Shown piece by piece: positions 29,726 to 38,648 of a stretch of DNA of 64,000 bases. Source of the DNA: Gammaproteobacteria bacterium (GTDB lineage: Bacteria; Pseudomonadota; Gammaproteobacteria; Steroidobacterales; GCA-2729495); the NCBI GenBank assembly GCA_029245525.1, contig JAQWPD010000044.1:1-64000 (forward strand), read 5' to 3'. Each line of letters opens with the position of its first letter. Position 1 is the stretch's first letter. Under the pieces are notes generated by a model that ran no database searches, had not been told where the DNA came from, and saw only the letters and a program-made list of their open reading frames with translations. A program made the translations under genes and the position numbers.

Positions 29726-29958
29726 AGAGCATCCAAAACTTTGACAACATCGCCAATAGTGCGAACAGCCTTGAAGTCATCCGGCGGCACTCTCTTGCCG
29801 GTTTCTTCCTTCAAACGAACAATTAGATCAACCGCATCGATGCTGTCGAGGTCCAGCGATTCATAAAGCTGGGCATCGGATGTTACCGCCTCTGCAGAAA
29901 CATCAAAGTCTGCCACCAGAATACGCCGCAATAGTTTGAAATTATTACTGTCCATCAC
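29722..29958 (-). CDS. Acyl carrier protein
   Basis: A 78-residue ACP. The phosphopantetheine site is Ser in LDLDSIDAVDLI, and helix III follows the usual DDFKAVRTIGDVV pattern. It heads the minus-strand block that runs to the ketosynthase at 25138. A 153-bp interval upstream has no gene and may hold its promoter. Confidence 0.93.
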   Translation of the reverse strand: MMDSNNFKLLRRILVADFDVSAEAVTSDAQLYESLDLDSIDAVDLIVRLKEETGKRVPPDDFKAVRTIGDVVKVLDAL

Positions 29959-30111
29959 ACCTTTTGAGCACGAAGTCTCGCAACCTCTGCCTATCGCTAT
30001 TTAAATAGAGCAATGCGTTCGCTGCTTTCCGTGGCGAACCCGTGTTGCTGAGTATATCAGCGAGTAAACGCAGAATGCATAGCCAGCAGTTATTTTCGCT
30101 ACCATAAGGCA

Positions 30112-30924
30112 TCACGCCCTGTACTCTGCCATTAGCGCGTCACCAAACCACGCTTCCAAATACTGATTAAACCTGCGGGACGCCATGCGCGGCCCCAGGT
30201 CTTCGAGTAATTCAGGATCCACCCGCATTGTAGGCTTTACAGCCAACCGCATTATAACTTGCTCCGAGGGCACAGAGTACCAAGGGTCAGACTTGGTCAA
30301 CGTTGTCGGTGATACATCAATGAGCACCGGAAGAATATCGCAATCTGCCCGCACAGCAATAGTTGCTGCGCCAGCTTTAAAGTCCAGTGGTCGGCCGGGA
30401 GCGGTGCGGGTTCCTTCAGGAAACAGAATAAGTGTGTTCGCCCGCTGTAACGATTCAACGCAACGGGTCAAAAGAAGCTCCGGGTCTGCATTTGAAATAT
30501 AGTCAGCACTTCGCATCATAAGGTGAGTAAAAGGGTTAACCCAAAGAGCACGCTTTACGACACATTGCGACTCTGGGTACATCGCCAGCAAAAAAATAAC
30601 GTCAATTAATGACGGGTGGTTCGCTAAAATCAATAATGGACCCTGAATATCATGCCGCTTATAGCCGCTGATTTCGTAATCAAGAACCCCCAAAGTCCGC
30701 ATCAACCAGACAAACAGTTGACACAAGTGGCCAACCTGTCGCCGCAGTGCGCGCTGCACTTCCGCAGTCTTACCCCATTGGGTAACTGACGCGATGATAG
30801 CAATAGGCAGAATTAAAGCACCCATCAGCAACGCGCCGAGGCCGAAAGCGCCGAAACTGATAGCCGTAGCCAGCCATCGCCAACAATGATTTAAGAACTG
30901 CAGCAAAAAAAACACCCCATTCAA
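30112..30924 (-). CDS. PlsC-like 1-acylglycerol-3-phosphate acyltransferase (ApeD-type)
   Basis: A 270-residue membrane acyltransferase with N-terminal hydrophobic helices. The HX4D catalytic motif is NHPSLIDV and the glycerol phosphate-binding motif is FPEGTR. In aryl polyene clusters this protein probably helps join the polyene to a lipid. It is divergent from the ketosynthase gene at 31059. Confidence 0.87.
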   Translation of the reverse strand: MNGVFFLLQFLNHCWRWLATAISFGAFGLGALLMGALILPIAIIASVTQWGKTAEVQRALRRQVGHLCQLFVWLMRTLGVLDYEISGYKRHDIQGPLLILANHPSLIDVIFLLAMYPESQCVVKRALWVNPFTHLMMRSADYISNADPELLLTRCVESLQRANTLILFPEGTRTAPGRPLDFKAGAATIAVRADCDILPVLIDVSPTTLTKSDPWYSVPSEQVIMRLAVKPTMRVDPELLEDLGPRMASRRFNQYLEAWFGDALMAEYRA

Positions 30925-31058
30925 CGCCGGGCACGGTACCCGCGTATTGTGCCTATCGTTCCCCCGGGTCTTGAAACAGGACTGCGACGGTGAAATAGTA
31001 CCACCCCCATACAGTTGATTCGTTAACTATTGTTTTCCAAACCAACCGGCAGCGCACA

Positions 31059-32252
31059 TTGTATTCCAATTGTTTCATATCCTCCTACACACTCACATGC
31101 AGCGCGGGCATCGGGCTGGCAGCGATCCGGAACTCTGTTCGTAATAACTTGAGCGGACTGAGCGATAAAGGCTGGCCGGATAGTGATGTAGAGACCTGGC
31201 TCGGGATGGTCGATCAAGGCTCACTGAACCGCATTGCACTTACGCACAAATGGCTAAGTCGCAACAATCAGCTTGCCCTGCTGGCAATGACTCAGGATAA
31301 CTTCCTCGCAGCAGCTCGGGAACAGATTAGCCGATTCGGGCCACAGCGCGTTGGCGTAATACTCGGCACCAGCACTTCAAGCATTGGCCGCACTGAAGAG
31401 GCTTATTGCCACTTAAGCTACACGGATGAGTTCACCGCAGAGTATATGCAACCGGAAATTAATACACCGCATTCGACCGGCGCCTTCATCGCTAACTATC
31501 TAGGCATAACAGGCCCTGCAATAACCATTAGCACCGCCTGCTCATCGAGCGCGAAAGCATTCGCAAGCGGCGCGCGCTGGCTCGAGGCCGGCCTGGTTGA
31601 TTCCGTCATCATTGGTGGCGTCGACACGCTGTGCCTGAGCGTCATTTATGGATTTAACTCTCTGCAACTCGTCTCAAGCGAAGCCTGTAAACCCTTCGAC
31701 CAGTTCCGCACAGGAATAAGTCTCGGCGAAGCCGGCGGCTTCGCCATTCTGAATAAAGACTCAAAAAATGCACAAGCAGCATTATTAGGCTATGGCGAAA
31801 GTACTGATGCATGGCATATGTCGACGCCCCATCCTGAAGGACTCGGCGCGAAGCTTTCGATGCAGCAGGCATTAGATCGTGCATCATGTGAGGCTTATGA
31901 TATTGACTACGTCAATCTTCATGGCACCGGCACCCGTGCAAATGACGATATCGAAGGTCTTGCCTGCCAGACGCTATTCGCCGATGCGCTGGCGGACACC
32001 TATGTCAGCGCAACAAAGGGGCTCACTGGCCATACACTCGGCGCAGCAGGCATCACCGAAGCAATTTTAGCTATTGAAAGCATTAAAACCGGCATCGTGC
32101 CAGGCACAACCAATACGACTCAGCCCGAAACAGTGATGCGTGAACACCTGGTGCTAACCAGTACGGAAGCCGCGATAGGCAAAGCCATGAGCAATTCTTT
32201 CGGTTTTGGCGGAAATAACTGCACCCTTATTTTCGGAGATGCAGGAGAATGA
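31059..32252 (+). CDS. Beta-ketoacyl-ACP synthase (ApeO-type)
   Basis: A 397-residue ketosynthase with the complete triad: STACSSSAK (Cys161), LHGTGT (His288) and KGLTGHTLGAAG (Lys320, His325). It overlaps the chain-length-factor-like gene by four bases (ATGA), as expected for a heterodimeric type II ketosynthase pair. The only plausible start is TTG at 31059; there is no in-frame ATG before the first beta-strand and no clear Shine-Dalgarno site, so the N-terminus is uncertain. Confidence 0.9.
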   Translation: MYSNCFISSYTLTCSAGIGLAAIRNSVRNNLSGLSDKGWPDSDVETWLGMVDQGSLNRIALTHKWLSRNNQLALLAMTQDNFLAAAREQISRFGPQRVGVILGTSTSSIGRTEEAYCHLSYTDEFTAEYMQPEINTPHSTGAFIANYLGITGPAITISTACSSSAKAFASGARWLEAGLVDSVIIGGVDTLCLSVIYGFNSLQLVSSEACKPFDQFRTGISLGEAGGFAILNKDSKNAQAALLGYGESTDAWHMSTPHPEGLGAKLSMQQALDRASCEAYDIDYVNLHGTGTRANDDIEGLACQTLFADALADTYVSATKGLTGHTLGAAGITEAILAIESIKTGIVPGTTNTTQPETVMREHLVLTSTEAAIGKAMSNSFGFGGNNCTLIFGDAGE

Positions 32253-33052
32253 AACTCTATGTATCAGGCATCGGTATCTGGTCGGATCTTGCACAAGACT
32301 GGGAGCAACTTAAAACCGCTTTGGCCGAAAATTCCAATACGAACCCGGCCGGCGTCCCCCTATCCAAACTCATTCCCGGGGCAGAGCGGAGGCGTGCGCC
32401 TAAAACGGCGAAGCTGGCAGTCGAAGTGGCCGAGCAAGCATGCCGTATGGCCAAAGCTGACATGAGCGACACGGCATCTGTGTTTACCTCGGTACTTGCT
32501 GACACCGAAATCTCAGACAACATCTGTCGGGCACTAGCGCTGCCACAAAAAATATTATCGCCAACAAAGTTTCACAACTCAGTACAAAATGCCCCTGCAG
32601 GTTACTGGGCAATAGGAAGCGGTAATCATGCACCGTGCAATTATGTCGGCGGCTTTATGGAAAGCTGGGCCTTAGCACTTATAGAAGCGGCAAGCCAATG
32701 CCTTATCGAGCAACGGAATGTATTATTGGTGAACTACGATATCGCCAACAAAGCGCCTCTCTCTGGGGTGTGCCGAATTGATGAAAGCTTCGCCAGTGCA
32801 CTGCTACTGCAAGCGACCTGCACACACCAAGACAGCGTAGAGCTCAAACTTGAATTGTGTGCTGGTAGCAATCCTCAGCCTATCGCCCATAGCCTATCTG
32901 CGCAAACACTATGCCGCAGAAACCCAAGTGCTGCCGTGCTGGCACAACTTGAAGTATTTGCGATGAAAACTGACGAACAAAATGCAACAGAGTTACGTTG
33001 GCCAATAAATTCTGATGCCCATTTACGGATCAGGAGTCGAGGCTCACTGTGA
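32249..33052 (+). CDS. Ketosynthase-like chain length factor (ApeC-type)
   Basis: A 267-residue protein like the N-terminal thiolase half of a ketosynthase (Ketoacyl-synt_2 family). FHNSVQNAPAGYWAIG is the family's hallmark, and the active Cys position is occupied by a non-catalytic GGFMESWALAL segment. No HGTGT or GHTLG motif is present, so it cannot condense by itself. It is expected to pair with the ketosynthase encoded just upstream and to limit chain length. Confidence 0.82.
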   Translation: MKLYVSGIGIWSDLAQDWEQLKTALAENSNTNPAGVPLSKLIPGAERRRAPKTAKLAVEVAEQACRMAKADMSDTASVFTSVLADTEISDNICRALALPQKILSPTKFHNSVQNAPAGYWAIGSGNHAPCNYVGGFMESWALALIEAASQCLIEQRNVLLVNYDIANKAPLSGVCRIDESFASALLLQATCTHQDSVELKLELCAGSNPQPIAHSLSAQTLCRRNPSAAVLAQLEVFAMKTDEQNATELRWPINSDAHLRIRSRGSL

Positions 33053-33065
33053 CAGCTGCCATGAC

Positions 33066-35324
33066 TTAGCTGAGCGAACCCAGTCGCGCTATACCAAAAG
33101 CTATTAACACCCCAGTCAGCACGGTAAACCCAAGGCCGGAAAGAATCGGCACTGCTGACGATGCCAGGACAGCAAAACCTGCAGCTGTCGATAGCACCGA
33201 AGCCAGTATCGCGTGACGGCTGTTGGCGATACTGTTATCAGATGGGAGCGCTACGCGACTCAGAAACAAGAGATAATCCAGTCCAAGCCCCGCCACCAGC
33301 ACAACCGCCATAAGATTAAACAGCGATATCGCATCGAACAAGAGCAGATTAACGGCAAGTGTTCCGGCGACCGTCGCGAGCAACCCCCCAGCAACCCAAA
33401 ACAATCGGCGGCCAGGACGAAGCACGGCGAGCAGTACGCCACATATCAGGACAAAGGCAATGCCTAGCATCGTGAGTATTCGTGCTCGGTATTGCTGCAC
33501 CAGGGATACCGATGCCTGCTTCAAATCGATGAGCAGAGCTTCGGGAGCGTAATCAGCAAGCTGCTCAGAAAAAACGGCCACATCGGCAATTTGCCCCGGA
33601 ATCAAAACGGAAGACCACACCCCTTCCCGCTCATACAAACCCGAGGCAATGCTCTGCTCAAAGACTGTATCCGCGTAACTTTCCGGCACTAATAAAAGCC
33701 TCCGTTGTAACGCCATCACATTGCTAGAAAACGCATCAAAAGCGTTCTCGACCAACCCGAACTCACGGGCAGCCTGAATGGCAAACTCGGGCTTAAAGAC
33801 CGCAGCCATTGCAACCCGCTGTTCCTGCAGCACTGCAGGCGGCAATAGATCCGACACCGATTGGACCGAGCCTACCAATTCCGGATGCAGTCGAAGAATC
33901 TCGGTGACCCTCAAGGTCTCTTCAAGCAATGAATCGAGATCTTGCGACTGCAGTAACAACAAATAGCGAATATCCGGTGCACCGAACTCTGCACGCAACG
34001 CCCTATCGCGTTCGATAGTTTCAGCAGGCAGTGGCGTTAATGCCGACAAGTCGTCAGACCACAAGTGATCGGCGCCATGAAACAATACGGAGCCACCAAG
34101 CAGCAATATCAACAACCACACATGATGGCGTAAGCGGACCGGCTCCGCCGAAACAGCAGACTCATCTGAAACCGAAGTAACGTCTCCGAGCAATGCCGGC
34201 AATAGGGTCATGCTGACCAACAAAGCAACACTCACCCCAACCGCCGAAAATACACCCAATTGGGCCAAGCCTTCCGAACCCGAAGCCGCCACAGCAAGAT
34301 ACGCAAGTACAGTGCTGCCCGCGCCAAGACGCAAAGTGGGCCATATATGCTCCAATGCTGCTCGGCCACTGCGACCATGACTAAACACATGCAATGGAAA
34401 ATCTATCGCGACGCCAAACAAGGTAAAACCGAAAGCCAGCGTGATGCCGTGAATCTGGTCGAACAACAGAGTTACAGCGGCCAGTGCTGCAAGCGCACCA
34501 ATCGCGAGTGGCAATGCGCTTAACAACACAACATGCACACTGCGGTAAACCGCAAGCAACACAATAATAATCGCGAGTATTGCAAGCAGGCTGCGCAACT
34601 GGGCCTCAGACTGAATTGTCCGCTGCAACTCCACACCGTATGCACCTACACCATAGGTCTGAGCAACAGTACCAAACTGGTCATTCGCAATATGAGCAAT
34701 TAAGGCTGCAATCTTCTGCTGCGCTCCGATCTCATAAGCTGGCGCGCGCGCCTCCGCGACAAGATAAACGCGCCCGCCCGGAGTAACCCAAGTCATCGTC
34801 GCAGAACTTTGATCGGCAGAAAGCTTGCTTAGGACTTCCAGCGAAGACAAATAAGGATCTGCAGCAATAATATCTTCCAGCGCTGGGTCAGGCGCAAAGG
34901 TAAGATCGGGTATACGCGAGCCTATAGCTGCATTCACGCCTGCCTGTGAAAGGTCAATATCATCGAGCAAATAGCGGTTGGCAAAAATAACATCCGGCAA
35001 CCGCTCAACAGAGAGTGTCTGTCGGCCGTTATAAACACTGCGAAACAGTCCCGAGTTCTCCAACTGAAACCTGAACTCATTGCTGGCATCAAAGGGCTGG
35101 GCAGAAAAACCTTCAGGCAAAACAATAAACCAAAGCTGTGACCCCGCCCCCTGACCGAGACGATCGACCAACACCGATTCCTGAGGCGTTTCGGCGGCTG
35201 GCAAAAAGTAGGCTAGATCAACCGTACTATTAAAACGGGTAATCACCGTAAGTGCGCTCAATCCTGCGCACAATAACCACAGCAGCAGCCAAACGCGCAG
35301 ATTGCGGGGATGGGCATCGGTCAC
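33066..35324 (-). CDS. MMPL/RND-family exporter (ApeM-type)
   Basis: A 752-residue protein with about twelve membrane helices in two repeats, each with a large periplasmic loop after the first helix. Sequences such as GFTLFGVAIDFPLHVFSH and ALGLDYLLFLSRV-like GLDYLLFLSR are the helix 4 features of MMPL transporters. It probably extracts the aryl polyene lipid from the inner membrane and hands it to the LolA-like partner encoded 10 bp upstream. It converges on the chain-length-factor gene. Confidence 0.88.
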   Translation of the reverse strand: MTDAHPRNLRVWLLLWLLCAGLSALTVITRFNSTVDLAYFLPAAETPQESVLVDRLGQGAGSQLWFIVLPEGFSAQPFDASNEFRFQLENSGLFRSVYNGRQTLSVERLPDVIFANRYLLDDIDLSQAGVNAAIGSRIPDLTFAPDPALEDIIAADPYLSSLEVLSKLSADQSSATMTWVTPGGRVYLVAEARAPAYEIGAQQKIAALIAHIANDQFGTVAQTYGVGAYGVELQRTIQSEAQLRSLLAILAIIIVLLAVYRSVHVVLLSALPLAIGALAALAAVTLLFDQIHGITLAFGFTLFGVAIDFPLHVFSHGRSGRAALEHIWPTLRLGAGSTVLAYLAVAASGSEGLAQLGVFSAVGVSVALLVSMTLLPALLGDVTSVSDESAVSAEPVRLRHHVWLLILLLGGSVLFHGADHLWSDDLSALTPLPAETIERDRALRAEFGAPDIRYLLLLQSQDLDSLLEETLRVTEILRLHPELVGSVQSVSDLLPPAVLQEQRVAMAAVFKPEFAIQAAREFGLVENAFDAFSSNVMALQRRLLLVPESYADTVFEQSIASGLYEREGVWSSVLIPGQIADVAVFSEQLADYAPEALLIDLKQASVSLVQQYRARILTMLGIAFVLICGVLLAVLRPGRRLFWVAGGLLATVAGTLAVNLLLFDAISLFNLMAVVLVAGLGLDYLLFLSRVALPSDNSIANSRHAILASVLSTAAGFAVLASSAVPILSGLGFTVLTGVLIAFGIARLGSLS

Positions 35325-35334
35325 GGCCAGGCTC

Positions 35335-35964
35335 TCAAAGCCGTGGTGCCTCAGCTACCGAAAAGCTCAGGCGCTGCCAACGTTTTGGTCCTTGATCAAT
35401 GAAAATTTCAGTAATCTCATCGGCTGTTGCGGACACATTCATCTCCAGCACATAGCGGCGTAAATACTTATTTTTGGGCTTACAGATCAACGTCCAGCTA
35501 TCTCCATCATGCTCAATTGCGACAACATACAACTCGTCAATCGTATTAATGTCGCCTTCAAGAATGGCACGCAAGCTACGGAAAAAGTCGTACAGTCCCT
35601 GATCTTTAGTAATCGAGAACTCTCGCGTTTTATCAACTCGCTCCACCCGCACCAAATTATTGCCGATTGTAATCGTTTCCTGAAATGGCTCGATAACACG
35701 TTTTATCAACTCACCCTGACCACTAAAGACAATATCTCCAGTAATTTTCAGCGGCTCACGCAAACGGCTAGCCATCCGGTATTCGGTGTATGTCCGTGGC
35801 TCATCACGTCGCACATCCAGGCTGGAAAGAATCTTCACAAGCTCCAGATCAGAAGCTACCGATTGAGCACAAGCGGAGGCCATAGAAAGAGCCAAAAAGA
35901 CACAGCAAAAAAATCGCCTCACTCCAAAGCCGGCTGTATTCAACTTACACAATAAGACTTTCAT
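35335..35964 (-). CDS. LolA-like periplasmic carrier (ApeL-type)
   Basis: A 209-residue secreted protein. A signal peptide (about residues 1-34, ending CAQSVA or nearby) is followed by an open-barrel LolA-related domain with FIDQGPKRWQRLSF at the end. It is expected to ferry the product across the periplasm. The ATG overlaps the acyltransferase stop by four bases. Confidence 0.82.
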   Translation of the reverse strand: MKVLLCKLNTAGFGVRRFFCCVFLALSMASACAQSVASDLELVKILSSLDVRRDEPRTYTEYRMASRLREPLKITGDIVFSGQGELIKRVIEPFQETITIGNNLVRVERVDKTREFSITKDQGLYDFFRSLRAILEGDINTIDELYVVAIEHDGDSWTLICKPKNKYLRRYVLEMNVSATADEITEIFIDQGPKRWQRLSFSVAEAPRL

Positions 35965-36845
35965 ATAAAATAATCGTAAAAATTAAACCAGTTGTCGGGA
36001 GCCCTTTTTACATATTTCTCCAAACAATCCATATAACGTTGTGCGAACAGTCGTATGTCTTGTTGACGATCCTTGCGGGATGTCTTCAGACCCGTTGTAA
36101 GAACCTCGCAATGTACGTCATAGCCACCATCAACGAAGACTGGGAAGATCGCAATCACGGGGGCCTTAAAAGCCGCTGCCACCATGAACGGTCCGGCCGG
36201 CAACCTGGCCTTACCATCAAGGAAGTCAACTTCAATCACACGATCACTCTCAAACACCCGATCAGCAAGAAAGCCTACCCACTGTGACTCACGCATTGCT
36301 GCTGCAATCTCTACACCAAGCGAGGCCGCCGATTGATGGGGACTAATGATCGAGCGGATAAATTCCGGATCAATTTCGGCCATTCGTCGCATAAAATTAG
36401 GGTTAATTTCATCATCAACTACGATCCTCATTTGTACCTGAGGATGCTCAACTGCGACCATGCGCGCCGCCTCAAATGAACCAAAATGTGCCGCTAAAAA
36501 AACCCCACCCTGAGCATCCTGCACAAGATCAACCAATGGCTCAGTGCCAAAGAAACGTATCCGGATATTGCTGGCGCGACCCGACATGATGAATATTCGA
36601 TCGGCAGTCACCCGAGCGAAAGTCATGAATTGGGCGAATACTTCATGCCATTTTGGCTTGCGTTGATAAACACGGGACAGAAAACGCTGTGATGCGTGAC
36701 GCTCATCGGCTCGAACCAAAACAAAGTACAACACCACCGGATACAGCAATACAAATACTGCTGCCCTGCCAAAAGTAATCGCAAAAAGCTCCATGAAGCG
36801 AAGTGCCCACATGGAGCCTGCCTCAGGTCGCTTACGCCAGCCCAC
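35961..36845 (-). CDS. LpxL/HtrB-like acyltransferase
   Basis: A 294-residue inner-membrane acyltransferase of the lipid A late-acyltransferase type. An N-terminal helix is followed by LAAHFGSFEA, the HX4E catalytic motif, and a later VGFLADRVFESDR segment. It is separate here from the glycosyltransferase at 28006, whereas the two are fused in some aryl polyene clusters. Its start overlaps the AMP-ligase gene by 14 bases. Confidence 0.83.
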   Translation of the reverse strand: MGWRKRPEAGSMWALRFMELFAITFGRAAVFVLLYPVVLYFVLVRADERHASQRFLSRVYQRKPKWHEVFAQFMTFARVTADRIFIMSGRASNIRIRFFGTEPLVDLVQDAQGGVFLAAHFGSFEAARMVAVEHPQVQMRIVVDDEINPNFMRRMAEIDPEFIRSIISPHQSAASLGVEIAAAMRESQWVGFLADRVFESDRVIEVDFLDGKARLPAGPFMVAAAFKAPVIAIFPVFVDGGYDVHCEVLTTGLKTSRKDRQQDIRLFAQRYMDCLEKYVKRAPDNWFNFYDYFI

Positions 36846-38247
36846 TAACTTCGCCCTGTGTTTTTCCTGGTTCCACAGGAATCCCCTCAGCCTGCAACAA
36901 GATCTGCAGCGCCGCTTGTTTTAGCTTGCCCGTCTCGTCGCGAGGCAATGCATCAATCTGACAGACTCTGCGCGGCAAAAAACTCTGCTCAATTAGGCCT
37001 GCCAACGCTTTTTCAACGGCGGCAGCATCTCCATCCTGCAGAACCACCAATATAAGCAAACGGCCGGCTTCAGTCTGGGGCGGTAAAACGACACCATCAA
37101 CAACGCTGTCCAGAGACAGCAGTGTGGCATTCAAATCTGCCAGAGAGGCCCTTTTCCCGGCCACTTTAATCAGATCCGAATCACGACCCACTATTGAGAA
37201 ATCGCCGTTCTCAGAAAAGCATAATTCATCCGCAAGCTTCACAGGATGAGCAAGATGAGGCGCGGACAAAATGGCTGCGCCGTCTTCCTCAATCATAGTG
37301 AACTCAGGAAAACGCCTAAAATACTGCTGCCATTCGGCAGCAACTGACAAACGGCAGGCAAATGATCCGGCTTCGCTACAACCATAAATCTCAAGCAATT
37401 CCCCATGAATTGAATCAAGCAAACCCATCGCCAAACTATCATTTAATGGTGCTGTAGCTGACAACAGATGTCTAACCAGAGAGATATCCATACCCGAGCG
37501 ATACAGAGCCCGCAAATGGTGCGGCGTGGATACAAAGTAGTTGTCGGCTCCGACAAGTTTTAGAGCAGCGATAACGTCACCGGGAAACAGTGTCGAACCA
37601 GAAAATATCGCAATATTAGAAACACAGGATACTAGCAAAGACCACTCCAGCCCATACATATGCCAGGGCGGTGCCGTCGATACAATTGCTGGATTAGAGC
37701 CTAATGATAACGACTCATGCAATACACGGCTGTTGATCTTTGCACCAGCAAACAAGCTGTCCACCGTCTTCTCTATAGACTGTGCGATACCGGTGGTGCC
37801 AGAGGTATAAACGATTGCAGCCAATTGATCGGCAGGCAATAACGGAACTCCAACGTTACCCGAGCACTGCTTGACTCCGGACATGTCAAAAACGGGCAAA
37901 GGACACTCATTGAATGCGGCTGAAGTCACAACATAGGCCTCAGGAAACTGCCGTGCAGCACCCTTAAGTAGACCCACTTGATGACCCGGCAATAGGACAT
38001 TGCATTGGCCTCGAAGCAAAACAGCAAAAAAAGTTACTGCAAACTGATAACGATCCTCGCAATAATTTATCGCATACGGCTTATCGGGAAGGCTCTCTGC
38101 AAGCGCAGTCACATGAGATAAAAAATCTCCAGCAGAAACCTGTCCTTTTGCGGTCAGAAACATAGGCCGGTGCATTGCCCGGTCTAACATTAAGTGAGTT
38201 GCTGAATTCAAGACTGGCCTCCGGGCCAAACTCGACAAACCCGACAA
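36832..38247 (-). CDS. Acyl-CoA synthetase-like AMP ligase (ApeH-type)
   Basis: A 471-residue ANL-superfamily ligase, expected to activate the hydroxybenzoate starter and load it on an ACP. The AMP-binding loop is AIVYTSGTTG, and a later DLIKVAGKR segment is the hinge region. The C-terminal Lys motif is ETGKLKQ. It starts 15 bp after the ACP gene and forms an operon with the acyltransferase, carrier and exporter. Confidence 0.88.
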   Translation of the reverse strand: MSGLSSLARRPVLNSATHLMLDRAMHRPMFLTAKGQVSAGDFLSHVTALAESLPDKPYAINYCEDRYQFAVTFFAVLLRGQCNVLLPGHQVGLLKGAARQFPEAYVVTSAAFNECPLPVFDMSGVKQCSGNVGVPLLPADQLAAIVYTSGTTGIAQSIEKTVDSLFAGAKINSRVLHESLSLGSNPAIVSTAPPWHMYGLEWSLLVSCVSNIAIFSGSTLFPGDVIAALKLVGADNYFVSTPHHLRALYRSGMDISLVRHLLSATAPLNDSLAMGLLDSIHGELLEIYGCSEAGSFACRLSVAAEWQQYFRRFPEFTMIEEDGAAILSAPHLAHPVKLADELCFSENGDFSIVGRDSDLIKVAGKRASLADLNATLLSLDSVVDGVVLPPQTEAGRLLILVVLQDGDAAAVEKALAGLIEQSFLPRRVCQIDALPRDETGKLKQAALQILLQAEGIPVEPGKTQGEVSGLA

Positions 38248-38262
38248 ACAGGTTTGCTGAGC

Positions 38263-38532
38263 TCAACCAGCGACAGTCTGCTGGCCGATAAATGCAGATA
38301 AGCTTCGCAAAGTACGAAAAACCTCTTTGGTTTCTTCGTCTTCGGCCTTTATATGAACGCCATAATTCTGGGACACTGCCACAGCGATTTCGAGGGCATC
38401 AATAGAATCAAGCCCTAAACCATCATCGAATAGGTTGTCTTCCGGCTCAATATTGTCAGCAGTAACGTCTTCAAGATTCAACACTTCTACAATTAGTTCT
38501 GCCAATTTTTGTTCTTCTACCGATTTTTCCAC
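38263..38532 (-). CDS. Second acyl carrier protein
   Basis: An 89-residue ACP with the phosphopantetheine Ser in GLGLDSIDALEIAV. It heads the minus-strand operon ACP-ligase-acyltransferase-LolA-like-exporter. It is adjacent to the ligase gene, so it may be the starter-loading ACP. It is divergent from the halogenase gene, and the 116 bp between them should contain both promoters. Confidence 0.93.
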   Translation of the reverse strand: MEKSVEEQKLAELIVEVLNLEDVTADNIEPEDNLFDDGLGLDSIDALEIAVAVSQNYGVHIKAEDEETKEVFRTLRSLSAFIGQQTVAG

Positions 38533-38648
38533 GCTTAAGCCCCACTTCCTTAGCCTATGGTCAGATTGATCTGTTTAAAACATCCGGTGCATGAATATTC
38601 ACGCAATGCCCTATTTTGAGCAAACCGCGGTTCAAGTACAATGGCGTC

